Source: Pseudomonas migulae (GTDB lineage: Bacteria > Pseudomonadota > Gammaproteobacteria > Pseudomonadales > Pseudomonadaceae). From it: a stretch of 64,000 bases of DNA. This document shows, piece after piece, positions 7,399 through 17,102 of this stretch (within the stretch, counting starts at the first letter, position 1; every line of letters begins with the position of its first letter). The notes below the pieces were generated by a model. The model was given only the letters and a program-made list of their open reading frames with translations, was not told the DNA's origin and did not search any database. The stretch is taken from the NCBI RefSeq assembly GCF_024169315.1, contig NZ_JALJWR010000001.1, positions 6,002,501 to 6,066,500 of the forward strand. Reading direction: 5' to 3'. The position numbers and the translations under genes were made by a program.

Positions 7399-9849
7399 TC
7401 AGGCCGGCAGCGGGCGGGTTTCTGGCGTGGCGCTGGTGGCCGGCGTGCTCGGCAGGCGAGTCAGGCGCAGGGCGTTCAGCACCACGGTCAACGAACTGAT
7501 CGACATGCCGACCGCGGCCCACACCGGCGTGATCCAGCCGAGGGCAGCGAACGGCAACATGAGGCCATTGTACAGCCCGGCCCACAGCAGGTTCTCGATG
7601 ATTACCCGACGGGTGCGCCGGGCGAGGCTGAAGGCCTGCACCAACGCGTCGAGACGGTTCGACAGCAGCACGGCATCGGCACTGGTTTTCGCCAGATCGG
7701 TGGCCGAACCCATGGCGACGCTGATGTCGGCGGCCGCCAGTACCGGTACATCGTTGACCCCGTCACCGAGCATCAACACCTTGCGACCTTCTTTGTGCAG
7801 CTGTTGCAGGACCTGCAATTTGTCGTCCGGACGCAAGCCACCTCGGGCTTCGTCTATCCCCAGTTCGGCGGCGACGCTGGCGACCATCGGCGAGGTGTCA
7901 CCCGACAGCAGCAATGTCCGCCAGCCGCGCGCCTTGCAGGCGTCGAGTAACGCGGGCGCATCGGTGCGTAAGCGGTCATCGAGGACGAACCACGCCAGCG
8001 GCCCCTGACTGTCGCCGAGCAACAGCCACTGACCGGCTTCATCGGGCATCAACGGTACGGCGGCGTCACTGAGTTCACAGACAAAACCCGGTTGACCGAT
8101 GCGCAGGCGCTGCTCACCGACCACACCTTCAAGTCCCAGCCCTGGCGTGCTGTGGACTTCATCGGCGGCCAGTGGTGCGCGGCCGAATGCACGGGCGATC
8201 GGGTGCTCGGAACGGTTTTCGAGGGCGGCGGCCAGGCCCAGGCACTGATCGCTGTCGAGTGCGCCGAGGGGGCGGATCGAACGCAAGGTCAGGCGTCCTT
8301 CGGTCAGTGTGCCGGTCTTGTCGAAGATCACCGTGTCGATCTGGTTCAGGCCTTCCAGCACATGGCCGCGGGTCAGTAGAAGCCCGAGTTTGTGCAGCGT
8401 GCCAGTAGCGGCGGTGAGGGCGGTCGGTGTGGCGAGGGACAAGGCGCACGGGCAGGTCGCGACGAGCATCGCCAGGACAATCCAGAAGGCTCGCGATGAA
8501 TCCAGTTCCCACCACAGCAGGCCAATGCAGGCGGATGCGATGAGTGTCAGCAGCAGGAACCATTGCGCGGCACGGTCGGCGATTTCCGCCAGTCGTGGCT
8601 TTTCGGCCTGGGCGCGGTCCAGCAGGCGAACGATAGCGGACAGTCGGGTGTCGTGGCCGAGGGCGAGGACTTCCACGGTCAGCGCGCCTTCGACGTTCAG
8701 GGTGCCAGCGGTGACGGCATCGCCGAGGGTTCTCGGTTGCGGCAGGTATTCGCCGGTCAACAGCGACTCGTCGATGCTCGATTGACCGTCGAGGATCTTG
8801 CCGTCGGCCGGGAGGATCGCGCCGGGATGCACCAGCACCTGATCGCCGATGCGCAGTTCGCTGAGCAGGATGCGCTCGCTCTGGCCGTCGGCACTCAGCC
8901 GCAGGCATGAGGCGGGCAGCAGATTGACGAGTTGCGCCGTGGCGGCAGCGGTGCGTTCCCGGGCGCGCCGTTCCAGATAACGCCCGGCGAGCAGGAACAG
9001 CGCAAACATGCCGACGGCATCGAAATACAGCTCGCCAACCCCGGTGATCGAAGTCCAGATCCCGGCGATGTAGGCACTGCCGATCGCCAGCGACACCGAA
9101 ACGTCCATGGTCAGGTGGCGGGTGCGCAGGTCACGCATTGCACCTTTGAAGAACGGCGCACAGCTGTAGAACACGATCGGCGTGGTGAGGAACAGCGCAA
9201 CCCAGCGCAGGATGGTGTGCAGCTCCGGGCTGAGGTCGATGTTGAATTCGGGCCAGGTGGCCATGGTCGCCATCATCGCCTGGAACCACAGCAGGCCAGC
9301 CACGCCGAGTTGGCGCAGGGCCAGGCGGTTTTCGCTGGCCAGTTGTTCGCTGGCGCGGTCGGCCTGATAGGGGTGAGCGGCGTAGCCGATGTGGCGTAAC
9401 TCGCTGAGCACCTGGCTCAGCGGCAACTGTGCATCAGCCCAGCGCACGTGCAGGCGATGGTTGGACAGGTTGAGTCGAGCTTCCGCCACCGCGGGCAAAC
9501 CGCGCAGGTGTTTTTCGATCAGCCAGCCACACGCCGCGCAACTGATGCCTTCCATCAACAGCGTGGTTTCGGCGAGCTCGCCGTCGTGGCGCACGAACGG
9601 TTTTTGCACGTCGGCGCGGTCGTACAGCGCCAATTCGTCCACCAACTGCACCGGCAACGCTTCAGGGTTGGCCGAGGCTTCGCTGCGATGCTGGTAATAG
9701 CTTTCCAGCCCGCCCGCCACAATCGCTTCGGCCACAGCCTGGCAACCCGGGCAGCAGAACTCGCGGGTTTCACCGAGGACGGCGGCGGTGAAGCGGCTAC
9801 CGGTCGGGACGGGCAGGGCGCAGTGGTAGCAGGGGGTTGGCGTGGTCAT
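7399..9849 (-). CDS. ccoI: Copper-translocating P1B-type ATPase CcoI
   Basis: CcoI (CopA2/FixI type) exports copper across the inner membrane for the CuB centre of cbb3 oxidase rather than for detoxification. In order: an N-terminal cysteine-rich segment (CYHC, CCPGC), a heavy-metal domain with GISCAACGW at Cys104 and Cys107, membrane helices, the TGE actuator motif, the intramembrane metal site TCPCALSLATP, the phosphorylation motif DKTGTLT and GDGVNDVP. Length is 816 residues from the ATG at 9849; an upstream in-frame extension reads through a REP element and was discarded. It sits between ccoH and ccoS in the normal ccoGHIS order. Confidence 0.95.
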   Translation of the reverse strand: MTTPTPCYHCALPVPTGSRFTAAVLGETREFCCPGCQAVAEAIVAGGLESYYQHRSEASANPEALPVQLVDELALYDRADVQKPFVRHDGELAETTLLMEGISCAACGWLIEKHLRGLPAVAEARLNLSNHRLHVRWADAQLPLSQVLSELRHIGYAAHPYQADRASEQLASENRLALRQLGVAGLLWFQAMMATMATWPEFNIDLSPELHTILRWVALFLTTPIVFYSCAPFFKGAMRDLRTRHLTMDVSVSLAIGSAYIAGIWTSITGVGELYFDAVGMFALFLLAGRYLERRARERTAAATAQLVNLLPASCLRLSADGQSERILLSELRIGDQVLVHPGAILPADGKILDGQSSIDESLLTGEYLPQPRTLGDAVTAGTLNVEGALTVEVLALGHDTRLSAIVRLLDRAQAEKPRLAEIADRAAQWFLLLTLIASACIGLLWWELDSSRAFWIVLAMLVATCPCALSLATPTALTAATGTLHKLGLLLTRGHVLEGLNQIDTVIFDKTGTLTEGRLTLRSIRPLGALDSDQCLGLAAALENRSEHPIARAFGRAPLAADEVHSTPGLGLEGVVGEQRLRIGQPGFVCELSDAAVPLMPDEAGQWLLLGDSQGPLAWFVLDDRLRTDAPALLDACKARGWRTLLLSGDTSPMVASVAAELGIDEARGGLRPDDKLQVLQQLHKEGRKVLMLGDGVNDVPVLAAADISVAMGSATDLAKTSADAVLLSNRLDALVQAFSLARRTRRVIIENLLWAGLYNGLMLPFAALGWITPVWAAVGMSISSLTVVLNALRLTRLPSTPATSATPETRPLPA

Positions 9850-9895
9850 TGGATTTTCACTGGTGCAGCAGAGTCTCTGTCGTCGGATAGGGCCT

Positions 9896-9981
9896 CTTCG
9901 CGGCCCGCTCCCACAGTGACTGGCGGTGTTGCTCGATTTTGCGATCAATGCAAAACCTTGTGGGAGCGGGCTTGCCCGCGA
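9896..9981. repeat. REPIN (GAGCGGGC type) within the ccoGHIS cluster
   Basis: Arms 9896-9915 and 9957-9981 are inverted. The left arm lacks the GCAAG pentamer normally found after CGCGG (it reads TTCGCGGCCCGCTCCCACA), so the pair is asymmetric. It lies in the 150-base gap between ccoH and ccoI and may lower ccoI expression relative to ccoGH. Confidence 0.75.
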
Positions 9982-9999
9982 TGCGCGAAGCGCAGGTTT

Positions 10000-10539
10000 T
10001 TACTTTTTCAGGTCTTCGGCGCCTTGCAGCGGTTCGTCACCCAGCAGCAGGTCCTTGTCATGGCTGACCAGTTCTTCTTCGAACATGCGCCAGATGTGGT
10101 CGTCCTGAGTGCCCAGCAGTTCGACAAAGCGACGGCCATCGACCTTGTCGCTCAACTGGCCGATGTAGCGGCCTTGTTCGGTTTCACTGCGAGCGAGGGT
10201 GATCTTGCGATCCTTCTCGGGCTGGGTCGGCGAGATCAGGTTCAGTTCCAGGGTTTTCGGCTGACTGTTACCGCTCAAGCGCAGGTCGACTTCGCCGGTC
10301 ACGTCATCCAGGTGCACGCTGGCGCGCAGGAGCAGGGTCTGCGCCAGCAGTTCACGGTCGAGGGAACGGTTGATGCCTTTACCGGCCTCGTAGTAGTTGT
10401 CGTTGACCAGGTTGTCCGGGTTGTTCACCGCGATCGTCACCATGGATAAGGTCAGCGTCACCGAGCAGGCAAGGATGGCGATGATGATCCACGGCCAAAG
10501 GTGCTTGTACCAGGGACTTGCGGCATTTGCTGCGGGCAT
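10000..10539 (-). CDS. ccoH: Cbb3 oxidase assembly protein CcoH (FixH family)
   Basis: CcoH is a membrane protein that stays with the assembling cbb3 oxidase and helps form active CcoNOP. The 179-residue product has one N-terminal helix (WPWIIIAILACSVTLTLSMVTIAV) followed by the family motif NPDNLVNDNYYEAGKGIN and a periplasmic domain. The ATG at 10539 has GAGAGAAG five bases upstream; an earlier ATG at 10554 overlaps the ccoG stop and is less likely. It follows ccoG by 11 bases, so the two are co-transcribed. Confidence 0.93.
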   Translation of the reverse strand: MPAANAASPWYKHLWPWIIIAILACSVTLTLSMVTIAVNNPDNLVNDNYYEAGKGINRSLDRELLAQTLLLRASVHLDDVTGEVDLRLSGNSQPKTLELNLISPTQPEKDRKITLARSETEQGRYIGQLSDKVDGRRFVELLGTQDDHIWRMFEEELVSHDKDLLLGDEPLQGAEDLKK

Positions 10540-10550
10540 GATCACTTCTC

Positions 10551-11966
10551 TCAACGAATTTGTGGGCCGATGAACCGGCTCTTGGCTTCAACGTGGATAC
10601 TTTCGTCATCGGCGTCCTTGAGGATGAATTTCACCTCGTTGGTGCTCGATGGCAGTTTTTCCGGGGCAATGGACAGTTCGACCGGCTGGCTGAAGATCTC
10701 GCCTGCGGCGACCTTGATCTCGCGTTTGCCTTGCAGCTTCAGGTCCGGCAGGCCGGCGGCTTCCAGCACATACGTGTGGTCGCGCTGATCCTTGTTCATG
10801 ATCTTCAGGCTGTAGACGTTTTCGATTCGTCCTTCGGCGTTCTCGCGGTACAGCACGCGGTCCTTGCTGACGTCGAAACCTACCAGCGAACGCATGAAAA
10901 ACGCCCCGGCCAGTAGCGCCATCATTGCCAGCAGCACCGCCGCGTAGCCGAGCAAGCGCGGGCGCAGTTTATGGGTTTTTTGCCCGGACAGGTTGTGCTC
11001 GGTGGTGTAGCTGATCAGGCCGCGCGGGTAATCCATCTTGTCCATGATGCTGTCGCAAGCATCGATGCAGGCCGCGCAACCGATGCACTCGATTTGCAGG
11101 CCGTCGCGGATGTCGATGCCAGTCGGGCAGACCTGGACGCACATGGTGCAGTCGATGCAATCGCCCAGGCCCTGAGCCTTGTAGTCGATGCCTTTCTTGC
11201 GCGGGCCACGGCTTTCACCGCGACGCGGGTCGTAGGAAACGATCAGCGTGTCCTTGTCGAACATCACGCTCTGGAAGCGCGCATACGGGCACATGTAGAT
11301 GCACACCTGCTCGCGCAACCAGCCGGCGTTGCCGTAGGTGGCGAGGGTGAAGAAGCCGACCCAGAAATACGACCAGCCATCGGCCTCGCCGGTGAAGAAA
11401 TCGATGGTCAGTTCGCGGATGGGTGAGAAGTAACCGACGAAGGTCATGCCGGTGACGAAGCCGATCAACAGCCACATCGCATGCTTGCTGAATTTGCGCA
11501 GGAATTTGTTGGCGCTCATCGGCGCCTTGTCGAGCTTGATGCGCTGGTTGCGGTCGCCTTCGGTGACCTTTTCGCACCACATGAAAATCCACGTCCACAC
11601 ACTCTGCGGGCAGGTATAGCCGCACCAGACGCGACCGGCGTACACGGTAATGAAAAACAGGCCGAAGGCGCTGACGATCAGAATGCCCGAGAGCAGGATG
11701 AAGTCCTGGGGCCAGAAGGTGGCGCCAAAAATAAAGAATTTGCGCTCCGGCAGGTTCCACCAGACGGCCTGGTGACCGCCCCAGTTCAGCCACACCGTGC
11801 CGAAATACAACAGAAACAAAAAGGCCCCGCCCATCATCCGCAGGTTGCGGAACAGGCCGGTGAAGGCACGGGTGTAGATCTTTTCTCGAGAGGCGTAGAG
11901 GTCGACGCTGTTGTTCGCGTTTTTGGCAGGCGGGGTAACGTCGTGTACCGGAATCTGGTTGCTCAT
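10551..11966 (-). CDS. ccoG: Cbb3 assembly ferredoxin-like protein CcoG (RdxA/FixG)
   Basis: CcoG is a polytopic protein with two ferredoxin-type [4Fe-4S] sites, thought to reduce copper during cbb3 oxidase assembly. Visible are several helices in the first half, the GYTCPQSVW and YMCPYARFQSVM segments, then CIDCTMCVQVCPTGIDIRDG and CIGCAACIDACDSIMDK, the two cluster motifs, and a C-terminal Ig-like domain. From the ATG at 11966 the product is 471 residues. It begins the ccoGHIS group, 280 bases after the end of ccoP1, behind a strong terminator, so it probably has its own promoter. Confidence 0.95.
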   Translation of the reverse strand: MSNQIPVHDVTPPAKNANNSVDLYASREKIYTRAFTGLFRNLRMMGGAFLFLLYFGTVWLNWGGHQAVWWNLPERKFFIFGATFWPQDFILLSGILIVSAFGLFFITVYAGRVWCGYTCPQSVWTWIFMWCEKVTEGDRNQRIKLDKAPMSANKFLRKFSKHAMWLLIGFVTGMTFVGYFSPIRELTIDFFTGEADGWSYFWVGFFTLATYGNAGWLREQVCIYMCPYARFQSVMFDKDTLIVSYDPRRGESRGPRKKGIDYKAQGLGDCIDCTMCVQVCPTGIDIRDGLQIECIGCAACIDACDSIMDKMDYPRGLISYTTEHNLSGQKTHKLRPRLLGYAAVLLAMMALLAGAFFMRSLVGFDVSKDRVLYRENAEGRIENVYSLKIMNKDQRDHTYVLEAAGLPDLKLQGKREIKVAAGEIFSQPVELSIAPEKLPSSTNEVKFILKDADDESIHVEAKSRFIGPQIR

Positions 11967-12186
11967 CGGTTGCATCCCACGGCAGTGGAAAAATGCCTCG
12001 GTCAGTACATGCCGACCGCGGTCAAAAAGAGGTGTTGCAGTGGCGCAATGATACGCCTGTAGCTCTAACTCAAGGGTGCGACCTTTGGTCACGTTGGTGG
12101 AAATCAATCAACGGTGTAATGACTTGAATCAATTGACTTGTGAATTATGGACGGTTTTGCAGGGGGAGAGGTCAATCACGGCAAAC

Positions 12187-12226
12187 AAAACGGCCCCGCC
12201 AATTCACATTGGCGGGGCCGTTTTTT
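12187..12226 (-). terminator. Terminator of the ccoNOQP-1 operon
   Basis: A 16-bp perfect stem (12187-12202 with 12209-12224, GGCCCCGCC core) with T and A runs on either side lies 20 bases after the ccoP1 stop codon. It can work on both strands. Confidence 0.9.
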
Positions 12227-12245
12227 GTTGCTTCAAGCGTTTGCC

Positions 12246-13229
12246 TTACTGGGCGTCTTCCGCCGGAGCTTTCTCACCGTGAGACAAGCTGTAGACGTAA
12301 GCGGCCAGCAGGTGAACCTTGTCGTTGCCTTGCAGCTGTTCTTGCGCAGGCATCTGGCCCTGACGGCCGTAACGGATGGTCTGCTGCAGTTGAGCGAAGC
12401 TCGAACCGTAGATGAACGCGGCCGGGTGGGTCAGGTCAGGTGCGCCCATCGCTGGCGTACCTTTGCCGGCCGGACCGTGGCACGCCACGCAGTTGGCCGC
12501 GAACAGTTTCTGACCGGCAGCCGGGTCGGCCTTGGTGCCTTCCGGCAGCTTGCGGCCATCGAGGTTGGTCAGGACGAACGCAGCAACGTCCGCCACGCCT
12601 TGCTCGCCGATCACTTCAGCCCACGCCGGCATGACCGCATGACGGCCACCCATGATGGTGGTCTTGATGGTTTCCGCTTCACCGCCCCAGCGCCAGTCGG
12701 CGTCGGTCAGGTTAGGGAAGCCGTAAGCGCCCTTGGCGTCGGAACCGTGGCAAACCGAGCAGTTGGAGGCGAACAGGCGGCCACCCATCTTCAGCGCTTG
12801 CGGGTCCTTGGCGACTTCTTCGATCGGCATGGAAGCGAACTTGGCGAAGATCGGGCCGAACTTGGCGTCCGACTTGGCCATTTCCTTTTCCCATTCGTGA
12901 ACGCCGGTCCAGCCGGTCTGGCCGTTGGCGAACGCGGTCTGCTTCTCGTTATCCAGATAGTTGTAACCCGGCAGCAGGCCTTTCCAGTTGCCCAGGCCCG
13001 GGTACAGCACCAGGTAGCCCAGGGCGAAAATGATGGTGCCCACGAACAGCATGAACCACCATTTCGGCAGCGGGTTGTCGTACTCCTCGATCCCGTCGAA
13101 GGAGTGGCCAACCGTCTCTTCGGTGGCTTCGCTGCGCTGGCCCTTGCGGGTGGACAGCAGCAGCCAGGTCAGGGCGAAGATGGTGCCGAGACTGAGGACT
13201 GTGACGTACAGACTCCAGAACGTAGTCAT
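12246..13229 (-). CDS. ccoP: Cbb3 cytochrome oxidase diheme subunit CcoP1
   Basis: CcoP passes electrons to CcoO and the catalytic subunit. The 327-residue protein has two N-terminal helices (about 3-24 and 58-77), a soluble linker, and two cytochrome c motifs, CSVCH (Cys157, Cys160, His161) and CVACH (Cys247, Cys250, His251). Axial methionines are likely in the [13 protein letters not shown] and GRQGQMPAQ segments. Compared with the second copy in this window it has 14 extra residues in the linker (89-106). Its ATG overlaps the ccoQ stop by four bases. It is the last gene of the first operon. Confidence 0.97.
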   Translation of the reverse strand: MTTFWSLYVTVLSLGTIFALTWLLLSTRKGQRSEATEETVGHSFDGIEEYDNPLPKWWFMLFVGTIIFALGYLVLYPGLGNWKGLLPGYNYLDNEKQTAFANGQTGWTGVHEWEKEMAKSDAKFGPIFAKFASMPIEEVAKDPQALKMGGRLFASNCSVCHGSDAKGAYGFPNLTDADWRWGGEAETIKTTIMGGRHAVMPAWAEVIGEQGVADVAAFVLTNLDGRKLPEGTKADPAAGQKLFAANCVACHGPAGKGTPAMGAPDLTHPAAFIYGSSFAQLQQTIRYGRQGQMPAQEQLQGNDKVHLLAAYVYSLSHGEKAPAEDAQ

Positions 13230-13411
13230 TCTTTGTTACTCCTAGAAGCTTGCTCGACGTGCTTGATGGCTTCGGGATCATCCGCGAAAGGCAGCAAGGT
13301 CGCGTCTTCAAACTCCGACTTGCGCTTGGGGCTGAATACCCACAACGCCAGACCGATGAAGGCCACCATCACGACAACGGTGCCCAGGCCACGAATCATC
13401 CCGATATCCAT
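13226..13411 (-). CDS. ccoQ: Cbb3 oxidase small subunit CcoQ1
   Basis: CcoQ stabilises the cbb3 complex. The 61-residue product is one membrane helix ([23 protein letters not shown]) with a short charged tail containing the family's [17 protein letters not shown] segment. It lies five bases after ccoO and overlaps ccoP by four, so translation is coupled. Confidence 0.95.
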   Translation of the reverse strand: MDIGMIRGLGTVVVMVAFIGLALWVFSPKRKSEFEDATLLPFADDPEAIKHVEQASRSNKE

Positions 13412-13416
13412 CTAAA

Positions 13417-14025
13417 TCACCGTTTGCTTTTGATGATGGTGCCCAGGCCTTGCAGATAGGCCACCAGCGCGTCCATTTCGGTTTTGCCCTTCACAGCATC
13501 CTTGGCGCCGGCGATGTCTTCGTCGGTGTAAGGGACGCCGAGCGTACGCAAGACTTCCATTTTCTTGGCGGTGTCTTTGCCGTCGAGCTTGTTTTCCACG
13601 AGGAACGGGTAGGCCGGCATTTTCGACTCGGGCACGACGTTGCGCGGGTTGTACAAATGCGCACGCTGCCAGTCATCGGAGTAACGACCGCCGACACGGG
13701 CCAGGTCCGGACCGGTACGCTTGGAACCCCACAGGAACGGGTGGTCCCAGACGCTTTCACCGGCGACCGAGTAGTGGCCGTAACGTTCGGTTTCAGCACG
13801 GAACGGGCGGATCATCTGCGAGTGGCAGCCGACACAACCGTTGGCGATGTAAATGTCGCGGCCTTCCAGTTCAAGGGCGGTACGGGGCTTCATGCCTTCG
13901 ACCGGCTTGTTGGTAACGTCCTGGAAAAACAGCGGAACGATCTGGGTCAGGCCGCCGACGCTGACGGCGATAACCATGAAGAAGGCCAGCAGGCCAATGT
14001 TCTTCTCGACTGCTTCATGCTTCAT
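13417..14025 (-). CDS. ccoO: Cbb3 cytochrome oxidase monoheme subunit CcoO1
   Basis: CcoO carries one c-type heme between CcoP and CcoN. The 202-residue protein has an N-terminal helix (residues about 9-33), the heme motif CVGCH (Cys64, Cys67, His68) and the conserved [18 protein letters not shown] segment. The likely axial methionine is in [11 protein letters not shown]. Its ATG shares one base with the ccoN stop codon. CcoO2 in the second operon is nearly the same protein. Confidence 0.97.
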   Translation of the reverse strand: MKHEAVEKNIGLLAFFMVIAVSVGGLTQIVPLFFQDVTNKPVEGMKPRTALELEGRDIYIANGCVGCHSQMIRPFRAETERYGHYSVAGESVWDHPFLWGSKRTGPDLARVGGRYSDDWQRAHLYNPRNVVPESKMPAYPFLVENKLDGKDTAKKMEVLRTLGVPYTDEDIAGAKDAVKGKTEMDALVAYLQGLGTIIKSKR

Positions 14026-15467
14026 CAGTGAGCTCCAACTACGGCAATCTGTTCAGCAGCTTCGGCTTCTGCCGGGTTCGAGGCACGTACGGTACGCCAT
14101 ACGTTGTAGGCCATGAACAGCATGCCGCTGGCAAAGAACGCACCGCCCAGGGCGCGAACGATGAAACCAGGGTGGCTGGCTTGCAGTGCTTCGACGAACG
14201 AGTAGGTGAGGGTGCCGTCGTCGTTGATTGCACGCCACATCAGACCCTGGGTGATGCCGTTGACCCACATCGAAGCGATGTACAGAACGGTACCGATGGT
14301 CGCGAGCCAGAAGTGCGTGTTGATCAGGCCGATGCTGTGCATCTGCGCGCGACCGAACAGTTTCGGGATCATGTGGTAGATCGCGCCGATCGAGATCATC
14401 GCTACCCAGCCCAAGGCACCGGCGTGTACGTGGCCGATGGTCCAGTCGGTGTAGTGCGAGAGCGAGTTGACGGTCTTGATGGCCATCATCGGGCCTTCGA
14501 AGGTCGACATGCCGTAGAACGCCAGCGATACCACGAGGAAGCGCAGGATCGGGTCGGTGCGCAACTTATGCCAGGCGCCCGACAGAGTCATCATGCCGTT
14601 GATCATGCCGCCCCAGCTCGGAGCCAGCAGGATGATCGACATCGCCATGCCCAGGGACTGAGCCCAGTCCGGCAGTGCGGTGTAGTGCAGGTGGTGCGGA
14701 CCGGCCCAGATGTACAGGGTGATCAGCGCCCAGAAGTGCACGATCGACAGGCGATAGGAGTAGATCGGACGCTCGGCCTGCTTCGGAACGAAGTAATACA
14801 TCATCCCCAGGAAGCCGGTAGTCAGGAAGAAACCGACCGCGTTGTGGCCGTACCACCACTGGATCATTGCGTCCGTCGCGCCCGAGTAGGCGGAGTAGGA
14901 CTTGAACAGGCTGACCGGCAGCGACATGTGGTTGACGATGTGCAGCATCGCGGTCACGACGATGAACGCGCCGTAGAACCAGTTACCCACATAGATGTGC
15001 TTGGTCTTGCGCTTGACGATGGTGCCGAAGAACACCAGACCGTAGGTGACCCAGACAATGGCCAGCAGAATAGCCAGGGGCCATTCCAGTTCCGCGTATT
15101 CCTTGGTGGTGGTGTAACCCAGCGGCAAGGTAACGATCGCGCCGATGATCACCGCTTGCCAACCCCAGAAGTGGAAGGCCGCGAGGCTGTCGGAAATCAG
15201 TCGCGTTTGGCAGGTTCGCTGCACGACGTAATAAGAAGTGGCAAACAGTGCACAACCACCGAAGGCAAAAATCACCAGGTTTGTGTGCAACGGGCGCAGG
15301 CGTCCAAAGCTCGTCCATTCCAGACCGAAGTTCAACTCCGGCCAGACCAGTTGCGAGGCGATGAAGACACCGAGCCCCATGCCAAGGATCCCCCAGACCA
15401 CCGTCATGATGGCGAACTGGCGGACTACCTTATAGTTATAAGCAGTCGGACTGATTGCTGTGCTCAT
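14025..15467 (-). CDS. ccoN: Cbb3 cytochrome oxidase catalytic subunit CcoN1
   Basis: CcoN is the heme-copper subunit I that reduces oxygen at a heme b3-CuB site. The 480-residue protein has about twelve membrane helices. Metal-ligand regions include [13 protein letters not shown], the adjacent histidines in [16 protein letters not shown], and [16 protein letters not shown] with [11 protein letters not shown] for the hemes. The start at 15467 ([18 protein letters not shown]) fits the family; upstream in-frame sequence is intergenic. It is 485 bases downstream of the second operon's last gene and has a near-consensus Anr box about 86 bases before it. In pseudomonads the first operon is generally the more constitutive one. 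Confidence 0.97.
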   Translation of the reverse strand: MSTAISPTAYNYKVVRQFAIMTVVWGILGMGLGVFIASQLVWPELNFGLEWTSFGRLRPLHTNLVIFAFGGCALFATSYYVVQRTCQTRLISDSLAAFHFWGWQAVIIGAIVTLPLGYTTTKEYAELEWPLAILLAIVWVTYGLVFFGTIVKRKTKHIYVGNWFYGAFIVVTAMLHIVNHMSLPVSLFKSYSAYSGATDAMIQWWYGHNAVGFFLTTGFLGMMYYFVPKQAERPIYSYRLSIVHFWALITLYIWAGPHHLHYTALPDWAQSLGMAMSIILLAPSWGGMINGMMTLSGAWHKLRTDPILRFLVVSLAFYGMSTFEGPMMAIKTVNSLSHYTDWTIGHVHAGALGWVAMISIGAIYHMIPKLFGRAQMHSIGLINTHFWLATIGTVLYIASMWVNGITQGLMWRAINDDGTLTYSFVEALQASHPGFIVRALGGAFFASGMLFMAYNVWRTVRASNPAEAEAAEQIAVVGAH

Positions 15468-15552
15468 TCTAAGGTTCCACGGTTTGGGTGTTTTATTAGG
15501 AGTAAAAATCGGCCGCAAGTATGGAGAAAGCAGGGGGTCATTGCAACGCGCC

Positions 15553-15566
15553 ATGACCTGGGTCAA
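15553..15566 (-). promoter_or_regulatory. Near-consensus Anr box upstream of ccoN1
   Basis: Read on the minus strand the site is TTGACCCAGGTCAT, one mismatch (final T for A) from TTGAC-N4-GTCAA. It lies 86 bases before the ccoN1 start codon, comparable to the box before ccoN2. Confidence 0.6.
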
Positions 15567-15908
15567 TGCTTTCAAAAGCTGATTCTGCGGCCTTTCCATG
15601 CGCCGCGTAAGGACAAAATCGCCCTCGGACAAAATGTCGCAGCGAACGAAAATGGTGAGGGGGTCAGGTCAGTTGTAACGGGGTGTGTTCAAACGCAACG
15701 ATCGAGTGACCGATGGCAATTGGCACGACAGCCGGTATCTACCAGCCTTTGCGGCCTGTCATCGAGCAGATTCGTACGAACACATCGGGTTGGGTCGACC
15801 TGGAACCGGCTCATGCCAGTCCGCATCGGAGCAAGCTTAGACCCGATTCTGGTGAACCGAAAGGAGGACTAACGGAGGGTGCGACAATGGGTCGCAAAGG
15901 GGCAGGGA

Positions 15909-15937
15909 ACTGCCGCATCCGGGAAGAATGCGGCAGT
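15909..15937 (-). terminator. Hairpin terminating the ccoNOQP-2 operon
   Basis: A perfect 10-bp stem (15909-15918 with 15928-15937, ACTGCCGCAT arms) lies 15 bases past the ccoP2 stop. The following minus-strand sequence is only moderately T-rich. Confidence 0.65.
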
Positions 15938-15951
15938 AGAGCGGTCAAGAA

Positions 15952-16905
15952 TTATTCGCTTTTGCCTTCTGCCTGCAAACGCTCTGTATTCAGACCATGA
16001 GACAGGCTGTACACATAAGCGGCCAGCAGTTGCACCTTATCGTTGCCGAGCAGTTCGTTCTGCGCCGGCATATGGCCCTGGCGGCCATGGCGAATGGTTT
16101 GTTGCAGTTGCGCCAGGCTTGTACCGTAGATGAACCCGGCCGGTTGCGTCAGATTCGGCGCGCCCATGGCTTCGGTGCCTTTGCCGTTCGCCCCATGACA
16201 GGCTACGCACATCGTACTGAACGCTTGCTGACCGGCTTGCAGATCGGCGGTGCTGTCGGCCGGCAATGGCAGGCCCGCCAGTTCGTGACGTACGTAGGCA
16301 GCAGCGTTTTTCACGCCCGCATCACCAAGGATTTCACCCCAGGCCGGCATCGCTGCCATGCGCCCGCCCATGATCGTGGTCTTGATCATCTCGGCGTCGC
16401 CGCCCCAGCGCCAGTTGCTGTCGGCCAGGTTCGGGAAGCCGAAAGCGCCCTTGGCATCCGAGCCGTGGCACACCGAGCAGTTCGACGCAAACAGCCGGCC
16501 GCCCATTTTCAGCGCTTGCGGGTCCTTGGCCACTTCTTCCAGTGGCATGGCGGCGAATTTGGCGAAGATCGGCCCGAACTTCGCGTCGGCCTTGTTCATC
16601 TCCCGTTCCCATTCGTGCACGCCGGTCCAGCCGTCCTCGTAACCCGGCAGGATGCCTTTCCAGTTGCCCAGGCCCGGGTAAAGCACCAGGTAACCCACGG
16701 CAAACACCAGCGTGCCTGCGAACAGCATGAACCACCACTGCGGCAGCGGATTGTCGTACTCCTCGATGCCGTCGAAGCTGTGGCCCATGGTCTGGTCGAC
16801 GCTGCCCTTGGTTTCGCCCTTGCGGGTGCCGATCAGCAGCCAGGTCAGGCCGATCAGGCTGCCGATGGTCAGTACGCAGATCCACGTACTCCAGAAGGTG
16901 GTCAT
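15952..16905 (-). CDS. ccoP: Cbb3 cytochrome oxidase diheme subunit CcoP2
   Basis: This is the second CcoP, 317 residues, with two N-terminal helices and heme motifs CSVCH (Cys143, Cys146) and CVACH (Cys233, Cys236). It lacks 14 residues that CcoP1 has between LPGY and GWTGVHEWE, so the link between the membrane and the first heme domain is shorter; the two heme domains otherwise align without gaps. It overlaps ccoQ2 by four bases and ends the second operon. In Pseudomonas the second cbb3 operon is the one strongly induced by Anr at low oxygen. Confidence 0.97.
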   Translation of the reverse strand: MTTFWSTWICVLTIGSLIGLTWLLIGTRKGETKGSVDQTMGHSFDGIEEYDNPLPQWWFMLFAGTLVFAVGYLVLYPGLGNWKGILPGYEDGWTGVHEWEREMNKADAKFGPIFAKFAAMPLEEVAKDPQALKMGGRLFASNCSVCHGSDAKGAFGFPNLADSNWRWGGDAEMIKTTIMGGRMAAMPAWGEILGDAGVKNAAAYVRHELAGLPLPADSTADLQAGQQAFSTMCVACHGANGKGTEAMGAPNLTQPAGFIYGTSLAQLQQTIRHGRQGHMPAQNELLGNDKVQLLAAYVYSLSHGLNTERLQAEGKSE

Positions 16906-17099
16906 GACCGGGTACTCCTTGTTTCAGGTTCTTGGGTGCTATCGGGGTGTGACTCGTCGGCGAACGGCAGCAGGCGCGCTTCAGCGAATTCCGGGTTGCG
17001 CTTGCTGTTGAACACCCACAGCGTCAGGCCGACGAAAGCCACGAACACCACGACCGTGCCCAGGCCGCGGATCATTCCACTGCTCATTTCAAAGACCAT
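16902..17099 (-). CDS. ccoQ: Cbb3 oxidase small subunit CcoQ2
   Basis: A 65-residue single-helix protein ([23 protein letters not shown]) with the conserved [13 protein letters not shown] segment. The ATG at 17099 has GAGGTGAG directly upstream, overlapping the ccoO2 stop; starting at the internal Met5 would also be possible and would look more like CcoQ1. The C-terminal tail differs from that of CcoQ1. Confidence 0.93.
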   Translation of the reverse strand: MVFEMSSGMIRGLGTVVVFVAFVGLTLWVFNSKRNPEFAEARLLPFADESHPDSTQEPETRSTRS

Positions 17100-17102
17100 G
17101 GC

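Larger units (their letters stand above)
15468..15951. other. Intergenic region between ccoP2 and ccoN1
   Basis: This 484-base stretch holds the ccoN1 promoter region with an Anr-like box (15553-15566) and the ccoP2 terminator hairpin (15909-15937). Nothing else with coding character or REP similarity is visible. Confidence 0.6.

Noticed and set aside
12129..12150. Anr box upstream of ccoG
   Set aside because: TTGAATCAATTGAC lacks the proper half-site spacing; the halves do not form TTGAT-N4-ATCAA.
15887..16133. Small plus-strand gene with GGAGGG upstream, after ATG 15887
   Set aside because: The frame runs into the antisense of ccoP2, contains the ccoP2 terminator and shows no protein-like composition.
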